Assembly: GCA_011322515.1 (NCBI GenBank)
Contig: DRMS01000356.1
Span: 1-11,946, forward strand
From: Leucothrix mucor
GTDB taxonomy: Bacteria; Pseudomonadota; Gammaproteobacteria; Thiotrichales; Thiotrichaceae
Direction of reading: 5' to 3'
DNA: 11,946 nucleotides
The notes beneath the pieces are model-generated. The model was not told the origin of the DNA and made no database searches. It worked only from the letters and a program-made list of their open reading frames with translations. Each line of letters opens with the position of its first letter. The stretch's first letter is position 1. Position numbers and translations under genes: made by a program. Shown piece by piece: positions 1 through 5,953 of the stretch.

Positions 1-87
1 CTTTCAAAATCACCACTTTGCATGTGAATTGATATAAAAATACTCGATTAATAGAAGTGCCCTTATATCGAAATAGAGCAGTGCTTT

Positions 88-117
88 CCCGTATTCCGTA
101 AACTCTATACGGGCTAC
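88..117 (-). repeat. REP-like palindrome, copy 1
   Basis: Short palindrome with a 7-bp perfect stem, CCCGTAT (88-94) pairing with ATACGGG (107-113). On the minus strand it reads as a GTAGCC head followed by the hairpin, which is the layout of REP-type elements. Near-identical copies lie at 626-656 (opposite orientation) and 745-774 (same orientation). It sits 120 bp upstream of the small membrane protein gene. The repeat is seen directly; mobilisation by a RAYT-type transposase is family knowledge, and no such gene is in this window. Confidence 0.75.
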
Positions 118-237
118 AACTTTCTCCTCAAAAGTAAAAATATACGGAACTATTAATTTAGAAAATTATTGAACCTAGTATGAATAAATAAGTCTATAGC
201 TGATCAACTCTCTATAAATAATTAATAGGTGATCTAA

Positions 238-606
238 ATGAAGAATATTATATATACAATAGCATTTATTTTAATAGCATACACACTGTTTCGAAATTCA
301 TATGAAATAATAACCAGTATGCAGATACTTGGTGGTTTTTCACAAATGTTAATATTAAAAATAATTATATCAATCACTTCGTTATTAAGTTTATACTTTT
401 ATTTTTCCAATGAGAACTTATTTAAAAAGCTATCAATTCTAATATTGATTATTGAGCCTTTATTAAGAGTTATTATATATATATTTATTTATCGTGATTT
501 AGATGTAAATAATAATGTAATGCTCACCAATATAATTATTTTTTCTACATTATGTTTTTTTACCGCCTATATAATTTATCGTAAAGAAAACTCATTGCCC
601 AAATAA
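238..606 (+). CDS. Small integral membrane protein, function unknown
   Basis: A 122-residue protein I do not recognise. It has about four hydrophobic segments (roughly residues 4-19, 33-55, 65-85 and 94-114) separated by short polar loops, and a Lys-rich C-terminus, so it should sit in the inner membrane. There is no signal peptidase site and no catalytic motif. The ATG at 238 has a good ribosome-binding site, AGGTGAT at 227-233. Composition is striking: about 22% G+C over 360 bases counted, against about 42-48% in sampled lines of the next gene. It is bracketed by inverted REP-like palindromes (88-117 and 626-656), which suggests foreign origin. It is not packed against the downstream operon (197-bp gap containing two repeats). 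The reading frame is probably real; the function is open. Confidence 0.7.
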   Translation: MKNIIYTIAFILIAYTLFRNSYEIITSMQILGGFSQMLILKIIISITSLLSLYFYFSNENLFKKLSILILIIEPLLRVIIYIFIYRDLDVNNNVMLTNIIIFSTLCFFTAYIIYRKENSLPK

Positions 607-626
607 AAAACCTTGATTAAGCAAGG
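605..626 (-). terminator. Possible minus-strand intrinsic terminator hairpin
   Basis: CCTTG (611-615) pairs with CAAGG (622-626) around a 6-nt loop, and an A-run at 605-610 would give a U-tract on the minus-strand transcript. There is no U-tract on the plus strand, so it would not stop the 238-606 gene in the usual way. No minus-strand gene feeds into it from the right. The AGCAAGG half also occurs at 4556-4562 and, inverted, at 4653-4659, so it may simply be the edge of the repeat family. Confidence 0.3.
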
Positions 627-656
627 TAGCCCGTATGTAGCTCTGCGGAATACGGG
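626..656 (+). repeat. REP-like palindrome, copy 2
   Basis: GTAGCC head (626-631) overlapping a stem CCCGTAT (630-636) / ATACGGG (650-656). Orientation is opposite to the copies at 88-117 and 745-774, so copies 1 and 2 flank the small membrane protein gene as an inverted pair. Copies 2 and 3 form a second inverted pair about 90 bp apart, a BIME-like arrangement. Confidence 0.75.
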
Positions 657-744
657 GAGACTCTGCTCTAGCACAATATATTTTGTAATGCCACCATAAT
701 TATTTGATGGCTCTTATAGAAGTATTATGCAAATGCTAAGCCTT

Positions 745-774
745 CCCGTATTCCGTAAACTCCATACGGGCTAC
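745..774 (-). repeat. REP-like palindrome, copy 3
   Basis: Stem CCCGTAT (745-751) / ATACGGG (764-770) followed by CTAC (771-774). It differs from copy 1 by a single loop base (TCCATAC against TCTATAC). It lies 30 bp upstream of the start of the three-gene operon, so it is in the operon's 5' leader or promoter region. Confidence 0.75.
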
Positions 775-803
775 CTCCCATAATCCTCTAAGAAATAACC
801 GAT

Positions 804-1703
804 ATGATTCCCCATAAAAACACCCAAAGAAATAAAGTGTATCTATTTAATCTATCTTTATTTCTTATCCCTCTACTTTCTTTTTCTACTCTATTGCAAG
901 CTGAAGAAAACCAAGCAATAGGTCAAGCACCTGAAGAGGATGTAAGCCATTTATTCTTGCGTGATTCAGAGGTATTACTAAAGCCTCGCCAATTACAATT
1001 ATCCATCGGTTTTAATTATAATAGCGATGAAAACCAACGTAGTTTTAGAAAAAACCGTAATCGCACTTTATCCCTTCCTTTCGGGATTAGTTATGGTGTA
1101 ACGGATAATTTAGAGCTGAATGCTTCACTTTCTTTACGCTATCAACGCAATGAGGTCATCGCGCCAACGAATGTCAGTAAACAAGCTCAATCGGGTATCG
1201 GTGATCTTTCGTTGGGATTATCGTATAAAGTAAAGCCTGAAACAGAAAGTTCGCCTTCTATTACCACCTCTTTTGGGGTAACTGCACCCACGGCTAAAAA
1301 GGAGATGGGTAGTAATGTTTGGGGTGTTTCAACGGGTTTGCACCTGTCTAAATCCATTGATCCTGCGGTGGTGTTTGCCAATGTGGGTTATCAGCATACG
1401 TTTAAAGATAAACAGAAGGGTTTAACGATTCAGTCGGGTGATGTTTTTTCTTATGGCTTTGGTGCAGGTTTATCCATTAATAGCTCCGTGTCTTTTTCGG
1501 GTCGAGTATCAGGCAGTTATCAGCTTGAAACCAAACGCAATGGCAATAAAATCATAGGGTCGAGTGCAGAACCTATTTCCTTTATTGCAGGTATGTCCTA
1601 CCGTCTTAATCGAAAAACACGTTTAGAAACAAATCTAAATTTAGGACTTTCAGAAGATGCGGGCGATGTCGGCATTGGCATCTCCTATATTTGGAATTTA
1701 TAA
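804..1703 (+). CDS. Outer-membrane beta-barrel protein, first gene of protease operon
   Basis: A 299-residue protein with a signal peptide: Lys/Arg-bearing start, hydrophobic core at about residues 12-31, likely cleavage after LQA at residue 33. The mature part is a run of alternating polar and hydrophobic strands typical of outer-membrane barrels (for example SLPFGISYGVTDNLELNASL and GDLSLGLSYKVKP), and it ends in a final strand closing on Leu after an aromatic (ISYIWNL), as barrel proteins do. It resembles the broad transporter/Phenol_MetA_deg-like barrel class and, more speculatively, the barrel domain of FapF, but it is shorter and lacks an N-terminal coiled coil. The stop overlaps the next ATG by one base (TAATG at 1701-1705), implying translational coupling with the C39 lipoprotein. 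The start ATG at 804 has only a weak upstream AGAAA. Role inferred: export channel or envelope partner of the two proteases behind it. Confidence 0.8.
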   Translation: MIPHKNTQRNKVYLFNLSLFLIPLLSFSTLLQAEENQAIGQAPEEDVSHLFLRDSEVLLKPRQLQLSIGFNYNSDENQRSFRKNRNRTLSLPFGISYGVTDNLELNASLSLRYQRNEVIAPTNVSKQAQSGIGDLSLGLSYKVKPETESSPSITTSFGVTAPTAKKEMGSNVWGVSTGLHLSKSIDPAVVFANVGYQHTFKDKQKGLTIQSGDVFSYGFGAGLSINSSVSFSGRVSGSYQLETKRNGNKIIGSSAEPISFIAGMSYRLNRKTRLETNLNLGLSEDAGDVGIGISYIWNL

Positions 1704-2398
1704 TGAAATTCCCTTCTTTATTAGCGCTCATAAGCTTGAGCCTATTTTTATCGGCTTGCTCCACTCATTCCCCTTTATTAAGCAATGCGGGATACCGCAT
1801 GAATACCAAAAATGCTCAGGTAACAAGCTGGAAGAGTCTCAATGAGCAACATATTATTATGCAAAAATATGATTACTCCTGTGGCGCAGCTTCGTTAGCC
1901 ACCTTAATGAAATATTACTTTAATGAGGATATAAGCGAGCAAACACTACTGGATTATATTAAAACGGTATTCAATAAACAGGAATATAAGCGCATTGAAA
2001 AAGATGGTTTATCCTTTCTAGAACTGGAAAAAATCAGCCGTTCTAGAGGCTACCAATCCGCCAATGTGCGCCTTAAATTACCTGCCTTAAAACAGCTTTC
2101 AGGCCCTGTGATTGTATTTTTAAAAACCAAAGATTACCGTCATTTTGCGGTATTGCGAGGGGTACGTGAAGACCGTGTTTTTCTCGCTGACCCTAGCCGT
2201 GGCAATATTCGTTTATCTGTTAAAGAGTTTACGAAAGAGTGGAAAGGAGAAACCTTTGTCTTAGGTAAAGCAGGTTTTGGAACACCTTTTCAGCATAATT
2301 TAGCCATTTTACATCAAGCAGGGTTTAGAAATGAGCTGGATGTTTTGCGTCCTGTGCTTTTAGATCGTCCACAAACCGATAAAGCGAGATTGGAATGA
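1703..2398 (+). CDS. C39-family peptidase-like lipoprotein
   Basis: A 231-residue papain-fold protein of the peptidase C39 type, the fold that trims double-glycine leaders in bacteriocin exporters and is also found as FapD in Fap amyloid systems. All expected residues are present: oxyanion Gln54, catalytic Cys60 (in DYSCGAASL), His147 (in YRHFAVLRG) and Asp163 (in FLADPSRG). The N-terminus is a lipoprotein signal with lipobox LSAC and lipidated Cys19, so it should be tethered on the periplasmic face of a membrane. I chose the ATG at 1703: a TTG at 1691 lies in the same frame but adds residues ahead of a good signal peptide. The gene overlaps the upstream stop by one base and the downstream start by four (ATGA). 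It has no ABC-transporter part, unlike bacteriocin C39 exporters. It may process the barrel, the subtilase or an unlinked exported substrate; this is inference. Confidence 0.85.
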   Translation: MKFPSLLALISLSLFLSACSTHSPLLSNAGYRMNTKNAQVTSWKSLNEQHIIMQKYDYSCGAASLATLMKYYFNEDISEQTLLDYIKTVFNKQEYKRIEKDGLSFLELEKISRSRGYQSANVRLKLPALKQLSGPVIVFLKTKDYRHFAVLRGVREDRVFLADPSRGNIRLSVKEFTKEWKGETFVLGKAGFGTPFQHNLAILHQAGFRNELDVLRPVLLDRPQTDKARLE

Positions 2399-4353
2399 AT
2401 ATTTTAATGATCAATACTTTTGATACTAAAGCATTGAAGATGGGATGCTTCTATTTACTCATCGTCTGTGTCCTTTTATTTCCCCCTTTAAAGGCAAAAA
2501 CGCTTACTGGCTCTCCTTATGAGCAAATAGAGAAAAACAACAGTAAACTACATTCTGATTTACAACTAAAACAATACAATCTTAAACGCCAATTACGTGC
2601 ATTGAATACTACTGATATTAATGAAGCACAAAAAAATCAATGGATTATTATTGATGCTATTGCTAACGGTAATCCTGATGTGTTGTTTCAAGATTTAAAA
2701 CAATTAGGTTTAACATCCGCATCGGTATTTGGTCGCATTGTTTCAGGTCAGCTTCCTAAAAGTGCTTTAAATAAACTAGAAACATTAGATTCTCTGCATG
2801 AAATCAAGCGAAGTCGTATGGTTTATTCTCAAGGTTCAGCGATGACCCAAGGCGATAAGGCACAGCATTCGGATAAAGCGCGGGATAATTTTTCAGTAAC
2901 AGGCAAAGGCGTCACGGTTGCGGTACTGTCTGATAGCTTTAACTGTTTAGGTGGGGCGGATAAAGATAAACAAACAGGCGATCTTCCACAAAATGTATTA
3001 CTGCTAGAGGAAGCACTTGAATGTGAAGGCACAACCGATGAAGGACGTGCCTTAATGCAAATCGTGCATGATATTGCTCCCGATGCGAAACTCATTTTTC
3101 AAAGTAGCTCTAATGGCTTGGCAAAAACTGCCAATGCAATTCTTGATTTAGCCTTTAAACATAAGGTTAATGTGATTATTGATGATATGAAATCCTTATC
3201 GGCTAATTTTTATCAAGAAGATGCTATTTCTCAGGCGATCAAAAAAGTCACCAAAGCAGGCGTGGTTTATGTCACCGCTGCAGGCAATAGCGGACGTAAT
3301 GCTTATCAAAGTAGCTATAACGACTACATTAATACTGCCTTTGAACTTAATGCACATGACTTTGACCCCACTTCAAAGGTGGATATTTATCAGCGTTTGC
3401 ATGTTCCTGAAGGTGCAGGTTTTCGTATGGTTTTACAATGGGATTCACCCGCTTACTCCATTAGCGGTGGAGAAGGCGCACAAACCGATCTGGATATTTT
3501 TATCTTTAATGAAGATCATAGCAAGGTATTAGCCTCTTCCACCTTTGGCAATATGGGGAGAGACCCTGTTGAAGTCATCTCTTTTTATAATCCCCAAAAT
3601 TCAGGACAAACAAAATTTGATTTAATGATTACCAAAGCCACAGGCAAATCACCGCAATCAATGAAGTATATTATTCTCAATAGCTTTGATGGTATTATTC
3701 AGGAGTACCAAACAAATAGCGGAGGTCTATTTGGACACGCCAATACAGAAGCGGCAATTAGTATCGGCGCAAGTAATTATCAGCAAACGCCAGCCTTTGG
3801 TGTGACACCACCGCTATTGCAATATTATTCTTCCGCAGGTGGGCAAGCCATTAAGTTTGATATAAAAGGAAACGCGATTAATCCGCCACTTATTCCACAA
3901 AAACCTGATGTAGTTGCCCCCGATAATGTGAATACCACTTTCTTTGGTAATGTCGATACAGATAAAGATGGCAAACCTAATATTTCAGGAAGCTCCGCTG
4001 CTGCACCTCATGGGGCAGGAGTTGCCGCTTTGTTATTAGAAACGAACCCTAAGTTACAACCCATTGATATTAAAAAAATACTCCAGCAAACAGCGACTGA
4101 TATTTTACAGCGTAATAATGAAAACAAAACCATCACGGGGGAAGGCTATGATCGAGATAGTGGCTTTGGGTTAATAAATGCGGAGACAGCGGTTAACTTA
4201 GCAGGGAGTTATCCTGCCTCTAAGCCTGAAAAGCCTAATGATAAAGGTGAAATTATTGTAAATAATACAAATAAAACAGGTGGAGGGGTGATTGAGTTAT
4301 TCATCTTTTTTATCTTTATTCTTATATTGGTTGGTAGGAATTTCTATCTTTAA
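2395..4353 (+). CDS. Secreted S8/S53-like serine protease with GlyGly-CTERM-like tail
   Basis: A 652-residue subtilase-fold protease. In order: signal peptide (hydrophobic core about residues 17-33, cleavage near LKA), a propeptide-like region to about residue 150, then the catalytic domain with Asp180 (VAVLSDSFN), Asp215-Glu216 (TDEGRALMQIVHDIAP), oxyanion Asn298 (AAGNSG) and Ser534 (GSSAAAPHGAG). The usual HGT histidine is replaced by Glu216, as in the S53-like subgroup of subtilases. About 170 residues between Asn298 and the serine box form a beta-rich insert with a TDLDIFIF strand, resembling pre-peptidase C-terminal-type domains. The last 24 residues are GGG (629-631), a hydrophobic helix, then GRNFYL: a GlyGly-CTERM-like sorting tail. 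In such proteins a rhombosortase is thought to cut the tail after type II secretion; neither machinery is in this window. The start overlaps the C39 stop (ATGA). In-frame ATGs at 2407 and 2440 are possible alternatives. Confidence 0.85.
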   Translation: MNILMINTFDTKALKMGCFYLLIVCVLLFPPLKAKTLTGSPYEQIEKNNSKLHSDLQLKQYNLKRQLRALNTTDINEAQKNQWIIIDAIANGNPDVLFQDLKQLGLTSASVFGRIVSGQLPKSALNKLETLDSLHEIKRSRMVYSQGSAMTQGDKAQHSDKARDNFSVTGKGVTVAVLSDSFNCLGGADKDKQTGDLPQNVLLLEEALECEGTTDEGRALMQIVHDIAPDAKLIFQSSSNGLAKTANAILDLAFKHKVNVIIDDMKSLSANFYQEDAISQAIKKVTKAGVVYVTAAGNSGRNAYQSSYNDYINTAFELNAHDFDPTSKVDIYQRLHVPEGAGFRMVLQWDSPAYSISGGEGAQTDLDIFIFNEDHSKVLASSTFGNMGRDPVEVISFYNPQNSGQTKFDLMITKATGKSPQSMKYIILNSFDGIIQEYQTNSGGLFGHANTEAAISIGASNYQQTPAFGVTPPLLQYYSSAGGQAIKFDIKGNAINPPLIPQKPDVVAPDNVNTTFFGNVDTDKDGKPNISGSSAAAPHGAGVAALLLETNPKLQPIDIKKILQQTATDILQRNNENKTITGEGYDRDSGFGLINAETAVNLAGSYPASKPEKPNDKGEIIVNNTNKTGGGVIELFIFFIFILILVGRNFYL

Positions 4354-4664
4354 CCTTATACCGTACACTTTTTTAAAGTCTATAGTAATCCTCACAAACC
4401 TTTATTTGATGCGTTTCATACCATTACTTCTATTAAAATAGTTTCTCTTTTTAAGGGAGTTATTGAAGTATCTTTAGCTTTTTAGTGATGATAATTGCCC
4501 AATAGACTAATGAAGAGCCAATAAAAGCAGTTTGTATTATTGATTTAATTAGTTTAGCAAGGTAGCCTGCACTAGGGTACAAAACGTAGGTTTTGATGGT
4601 TGGATCATTGGTATTAGAATATTCCTGTGTTTCGTACTTCAACACAGGCTAACCTTGCTGAACC
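4354..4664. other. Intergenic gap between convergent genes
   Basis: This is the space between the subtilase stop and the Crp-family stop. I see no clear intrinsic terminator directly after the subtilase; the first 200 bases are plain A+T-rich DNA. A 15-base string, CTTTAGCTTTTTAGT, at 4472-4486 recurs exactly at 9114-9128. The right third is an inverted repeat pair (see 4556-4659). A 61-codon minus-strand reading frame at 4460-4645 covers that repeat pair and is not called as a gene. Confidence 0.6.
4556..4659. repeat. Inverted pair of REP-like elements after the Crp-family gene
   Basis: The outer arms AGCAAGGTAGCCTG (4556-4569) and CAGGCTAACCTTGCT (4645-4659) are complementary with one bulged base. 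Each arm continues into its own hairpin. The right one is an 8-bp perfect stem, CCTGTGTT (4624-4631) / AACACAGG (4641-4648); the left one is a weaker CCTGC/GTAGG stem. The AGCAAGG-(T)TAGCC head matches the element at 620-656, but the hairpin stem sequence differs, so these look like diverged, stem-compensated members of one family. It begins six bases past the Crp-family stop and could end or stabilise that mRNA. Confidence 0.65.
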
Positions 4665-5306
4665 TCACCAATGACGCGGCAATTTTTTCTCAATACTAAT
4701 CCGCTTTCTATCAATATCAATATACCCGCCCTTGCGTAACTCCGTTAAAATGCGCGACACCATTTCTCGGGATGAACCTACCATCTCCGCAATATCTTGT
4801 TGGGTCAACCGTTGCGTTACCATTTTGCCATCCACCTCCTGCACTTCTTTATAAAGTAGTTGAATCACCCGTCCATAAATATCCAAAGATGTTAGGCTAC
4901 AAATAGTTTTATCAATATCACGAATCCGTGCGGTCAACGCTCTAAAAATAGAGTAGCTGATTTCAGGGTGTGTTTTTAAAAAAGTATCAAACTGCGGATA
5001 GCTTAACTGCAATGCAACTGTCTTTTCTAACGCAATAACAGAAGCTGAACGTGGCTCGGCATCCAGCAGACTAAGCTCTCCACAATAATCATCAGCACCT
5101 AAAAAGGCAAAGATGGTTTGCTTACCTTCATCGTCATTACTAAACACCTTAGCACGACCACTTTGGATTAAAAATAAGCTACGAGAATGATCACCTTGAG
5201 TAATCAAAGCCTGATTACGCTTAAACTCTTTTTTAATGAGTAGAGAGGATAGCGCTTCTAAGGTTTCTGTCTCTAAACTGGAAAATAAAGGTATTTCAGA
5301 TAACAT
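4665..5306 (-). CDS. Crp/Fnr-family transcriptional regulator
   Basis: A 213-residue cytoplasmic regulator of standard family length. Residues about 5-120 form the cyclic-nucleotide-binding beta-roll; Glu77 (CGELSLL), Arg86 and Ser87 (EPRSASV) match the cAMP phosphate and ribose contacts of E. coli CRP. The dimerisation helix follows (about 115-140). The C-terminal winged helix has a recognition helix SSREMVSRIL, with Arg180, Glu181 and Arg185 at the same numbers and spacing as CRP, so a CRP-like TGTGA half-site is expected. No N-terminal Cys cluster, so it is not an FNR oxygen sensor. The ATG has a good ribosome-binding site (TAGGAAAAAC, 8 nt upstream on the minus strand). A MITE-like element starts about 50 bp upstream, so its promoter must lie in or beyond that repeat. 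I see no clear full CRP palindrome nearby. It may be CRP itself or a paralogue. Confidence 0.92.
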   Translation of the reverse strand: MLSEIPLFSSLETETLEALSSLLIKKEFKRNQALITQGDHSRSLFLIQSGRAKVFSNDDEGKQTIFAFLGADDYCGELSLLDAEPRSASVIALEKTVALQLSYPQFDTFLKTHPEISYSIFRALTARIRDIDKTICSLTSLDIYGRVIQLLYKEVQEVDGKMVTQRLTQQDIAEMVGSSREMVSRILTELRKGGYIDIDRKRISIEKKLPRHW

Positions 5307-5357
5307 TTTGTTTTTCCTATCAAAGTCGAAAAGAGGGAGTGAAAAACGGAGAGATTA

Positions 5358-5491
5358 CTTAAGGAACGTGTACGAAACAACTTCCTGATCTCTAACTTGC
5401 CTTTTTATCCCAGCTTAGATGAGCTCATCCAATCTGAAATAAAAATTCTGCGTTAGAACTTCGGGAAGTTATTCCGTGCTCGTTCCTAAAG
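5358..5491 (+). mobile_element. MITE-like element, copy A
   Basis: A 134-bp non-coding element with imperfect terminal inverted repeats of about 40 bp. The left end starts CTTAAGGAACG (5358) and the right end finishes CGTTCCTAAAG (5491). Inner parts of both arms share AACTTCC and TCTAAC. A 12-bp perfect palindrome, GATGAGCTCATC (5418-5429), marks the centre. Copy B (7512-7703) shares CTCTAACTTG, TTTTTATCCC, TGAAATAAAAATT and TGCGTTA in the same order. It has no coding capacity, so it would need a transposase from elsewhere. It lies just upstream of the Crp-family gene. Confidence 0.65.
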
Positions 5492-5640
5492 GATAGCGTA
5501 TTTTCAGGAAAAAAAAGCTAATGTATGTTTGTATATATTTTTTAAAATATCTGTGAAGTAATTACCGATAGTTCGTCTATAGAGACGTTCACTTATTAAA
5601 TTTCATTTTGATGATTGATGTTACGCAATTAAAAGCTATT

Positions 5641-5680
5641 TATGCATCCTCGTTCCCATCGCTCCAGTGTGGAATTCATA
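5641..5680. repeat. Imperfect palindrome of the CGTTCCCA...CTCCAG type
   Basis: The outer bases TATGCAT and ATTCATA are nearly complementary, and the core CGTTCCCATCGCTCCAGTGT followed by GGAA folds on itself with mismatches. It resembles a degenerate copy of the CGTTCCCACGCTCCAGCGTG palindromes that I recall from intergenic DNA of many bacteria; that resemblance is from memory and was not searched. Confidence 0.45.
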
Positions 5681-5704
5681 TTTATAGTTTTTCACATAAA
5701 TAAT

Positions 5705-5759
5705 CGCACCCTTCGACTCCGCTCAGGGTACAGCTCCCTGAGCGGAGTCGAAGGGTGCG
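5705..5759. repeat. Perfect 24-bp inverted repeat hairpin
   Basis: The arms 5705-5728 and 5736-5759 are perfectly complementary over 24 bp with a 7-nt loop (TACAGCT). The arms are about two-thirds G+C in very A+T-rich surroundings. The core CCCTTCGACTCCGCTCAGGG belongs to a palindromic motif seen across distant bacterial groups (recalled, not searched). There is no T-run on either side, so it is not a classical terminator. Confidence 0.8.
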
Positions 5760-5953
5760 GAAATTTAATAAATGAATGTCTATAAGTATAAATTTCAGCG
5801 TTTAGATTACAGATGATTTGGATATTTTATCCAAGTACTTTAGCGCATGCATTTCTAATGGTACGATTTTAAGGTGGATACTAAACGAAAGCGGTGTAAC
5901 GGGGATTCAAACCATTCAAACCCCGTCAATTTGAGTTGTTTTCTTTAGGTGTC

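Larger units (their letters stand above)
5577..5786. mobile_element. Nested inverted-repeat element, about 210 bp
   Basis: The arms 5577-5603 and 5761-5786 are imperfect inverted repeats. The innermost 11 bp, TTATTAAATTT against AAATTTAATAA, match perfectly, and the rest matches with a few substitutions. Between them lie an imperfect palindrome (5641-5680) and a perfect G+C-rich hairpin (5705-5759). The layout suggests a small non-coding transposable element that later took in two other repeats. No reading frame is present. I could not identify target-site duplications with confidence. Confidence 0.45.
5307..5953. other. Repeat-filled intergenic gap
   Basis: No credible gene in about 650 bases. 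From left to right it holds a short leader of the Crp-family gene, a MITE-like element (5358-5491), A+T-rich DNA, a nested inverted-repeat element (5577-5786) carrying two further palindromes, and a hairpin ACGGGG (5899-5904) / CCCCGT (5921-5926) downstream of the kinase-like gene. The loop of that last hairpin contains a tandem TTCAAACC/TTCAAACC repeat. It lacks a U-tract on the minus strand, so it is not a standard terminator. Confidence 0.7.

Noticed and set aside
169..199. Sigma-70 promoter of the small membrane gene (TTGAAC with a TATA-like box)
   Set aside because: Spacing to the TATA-like bases is about 19 and the -10 match is poor; in such A+T-rich DNA this occurs easily by chance.
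1187..1381. Minus-strand frame inside the barrel gene
   Set aside because: It is antisense to a well-supported signal-peptide barrel protein; a shadow frame.
1657..1845. Plus-strand frame across the barrel/C39 junction
   Set aside because: It overlaps two real genes out of frame; both of those have clear signal peptides and motifs.
804..2398. A complete Fap functional-amyloid operon
   Set aside because: Only barrel and C39-type genes are present. No amyloid repeats, FapA or FapE appear, so calling it Fap would overstate the evidence.
2829..3532. Frames at 2829-3095 (minus) and 3221-3532 (plus) within the subtilase gene
   Set aside because: The subtilase frame carries all the catalytic motifs across this stretch; these are shadows.
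4460..4645. 61-codon minus-strand frame downstream of the Crp-family gene
   Set aside because: It lies across the inverted REP-like pair, its N-terminal half is translated repeat, and it has no convincing ribosome-binding site or recognisable motif. Transcription from the Crp-family gene could cross it, but the coding signal looks accidental.
5304..5800. CRISPR array
   Set aside because: The repeats here are single inverted palindromes of different sequence, without regular direct repeats or spacers.
5899..5926. Intrinsic terminator for the kinase-like gene
   Set aside because: The ACGGGG/CCCCGT stem has a 16-nt loop and no U-tract on the minus-strand transcript.
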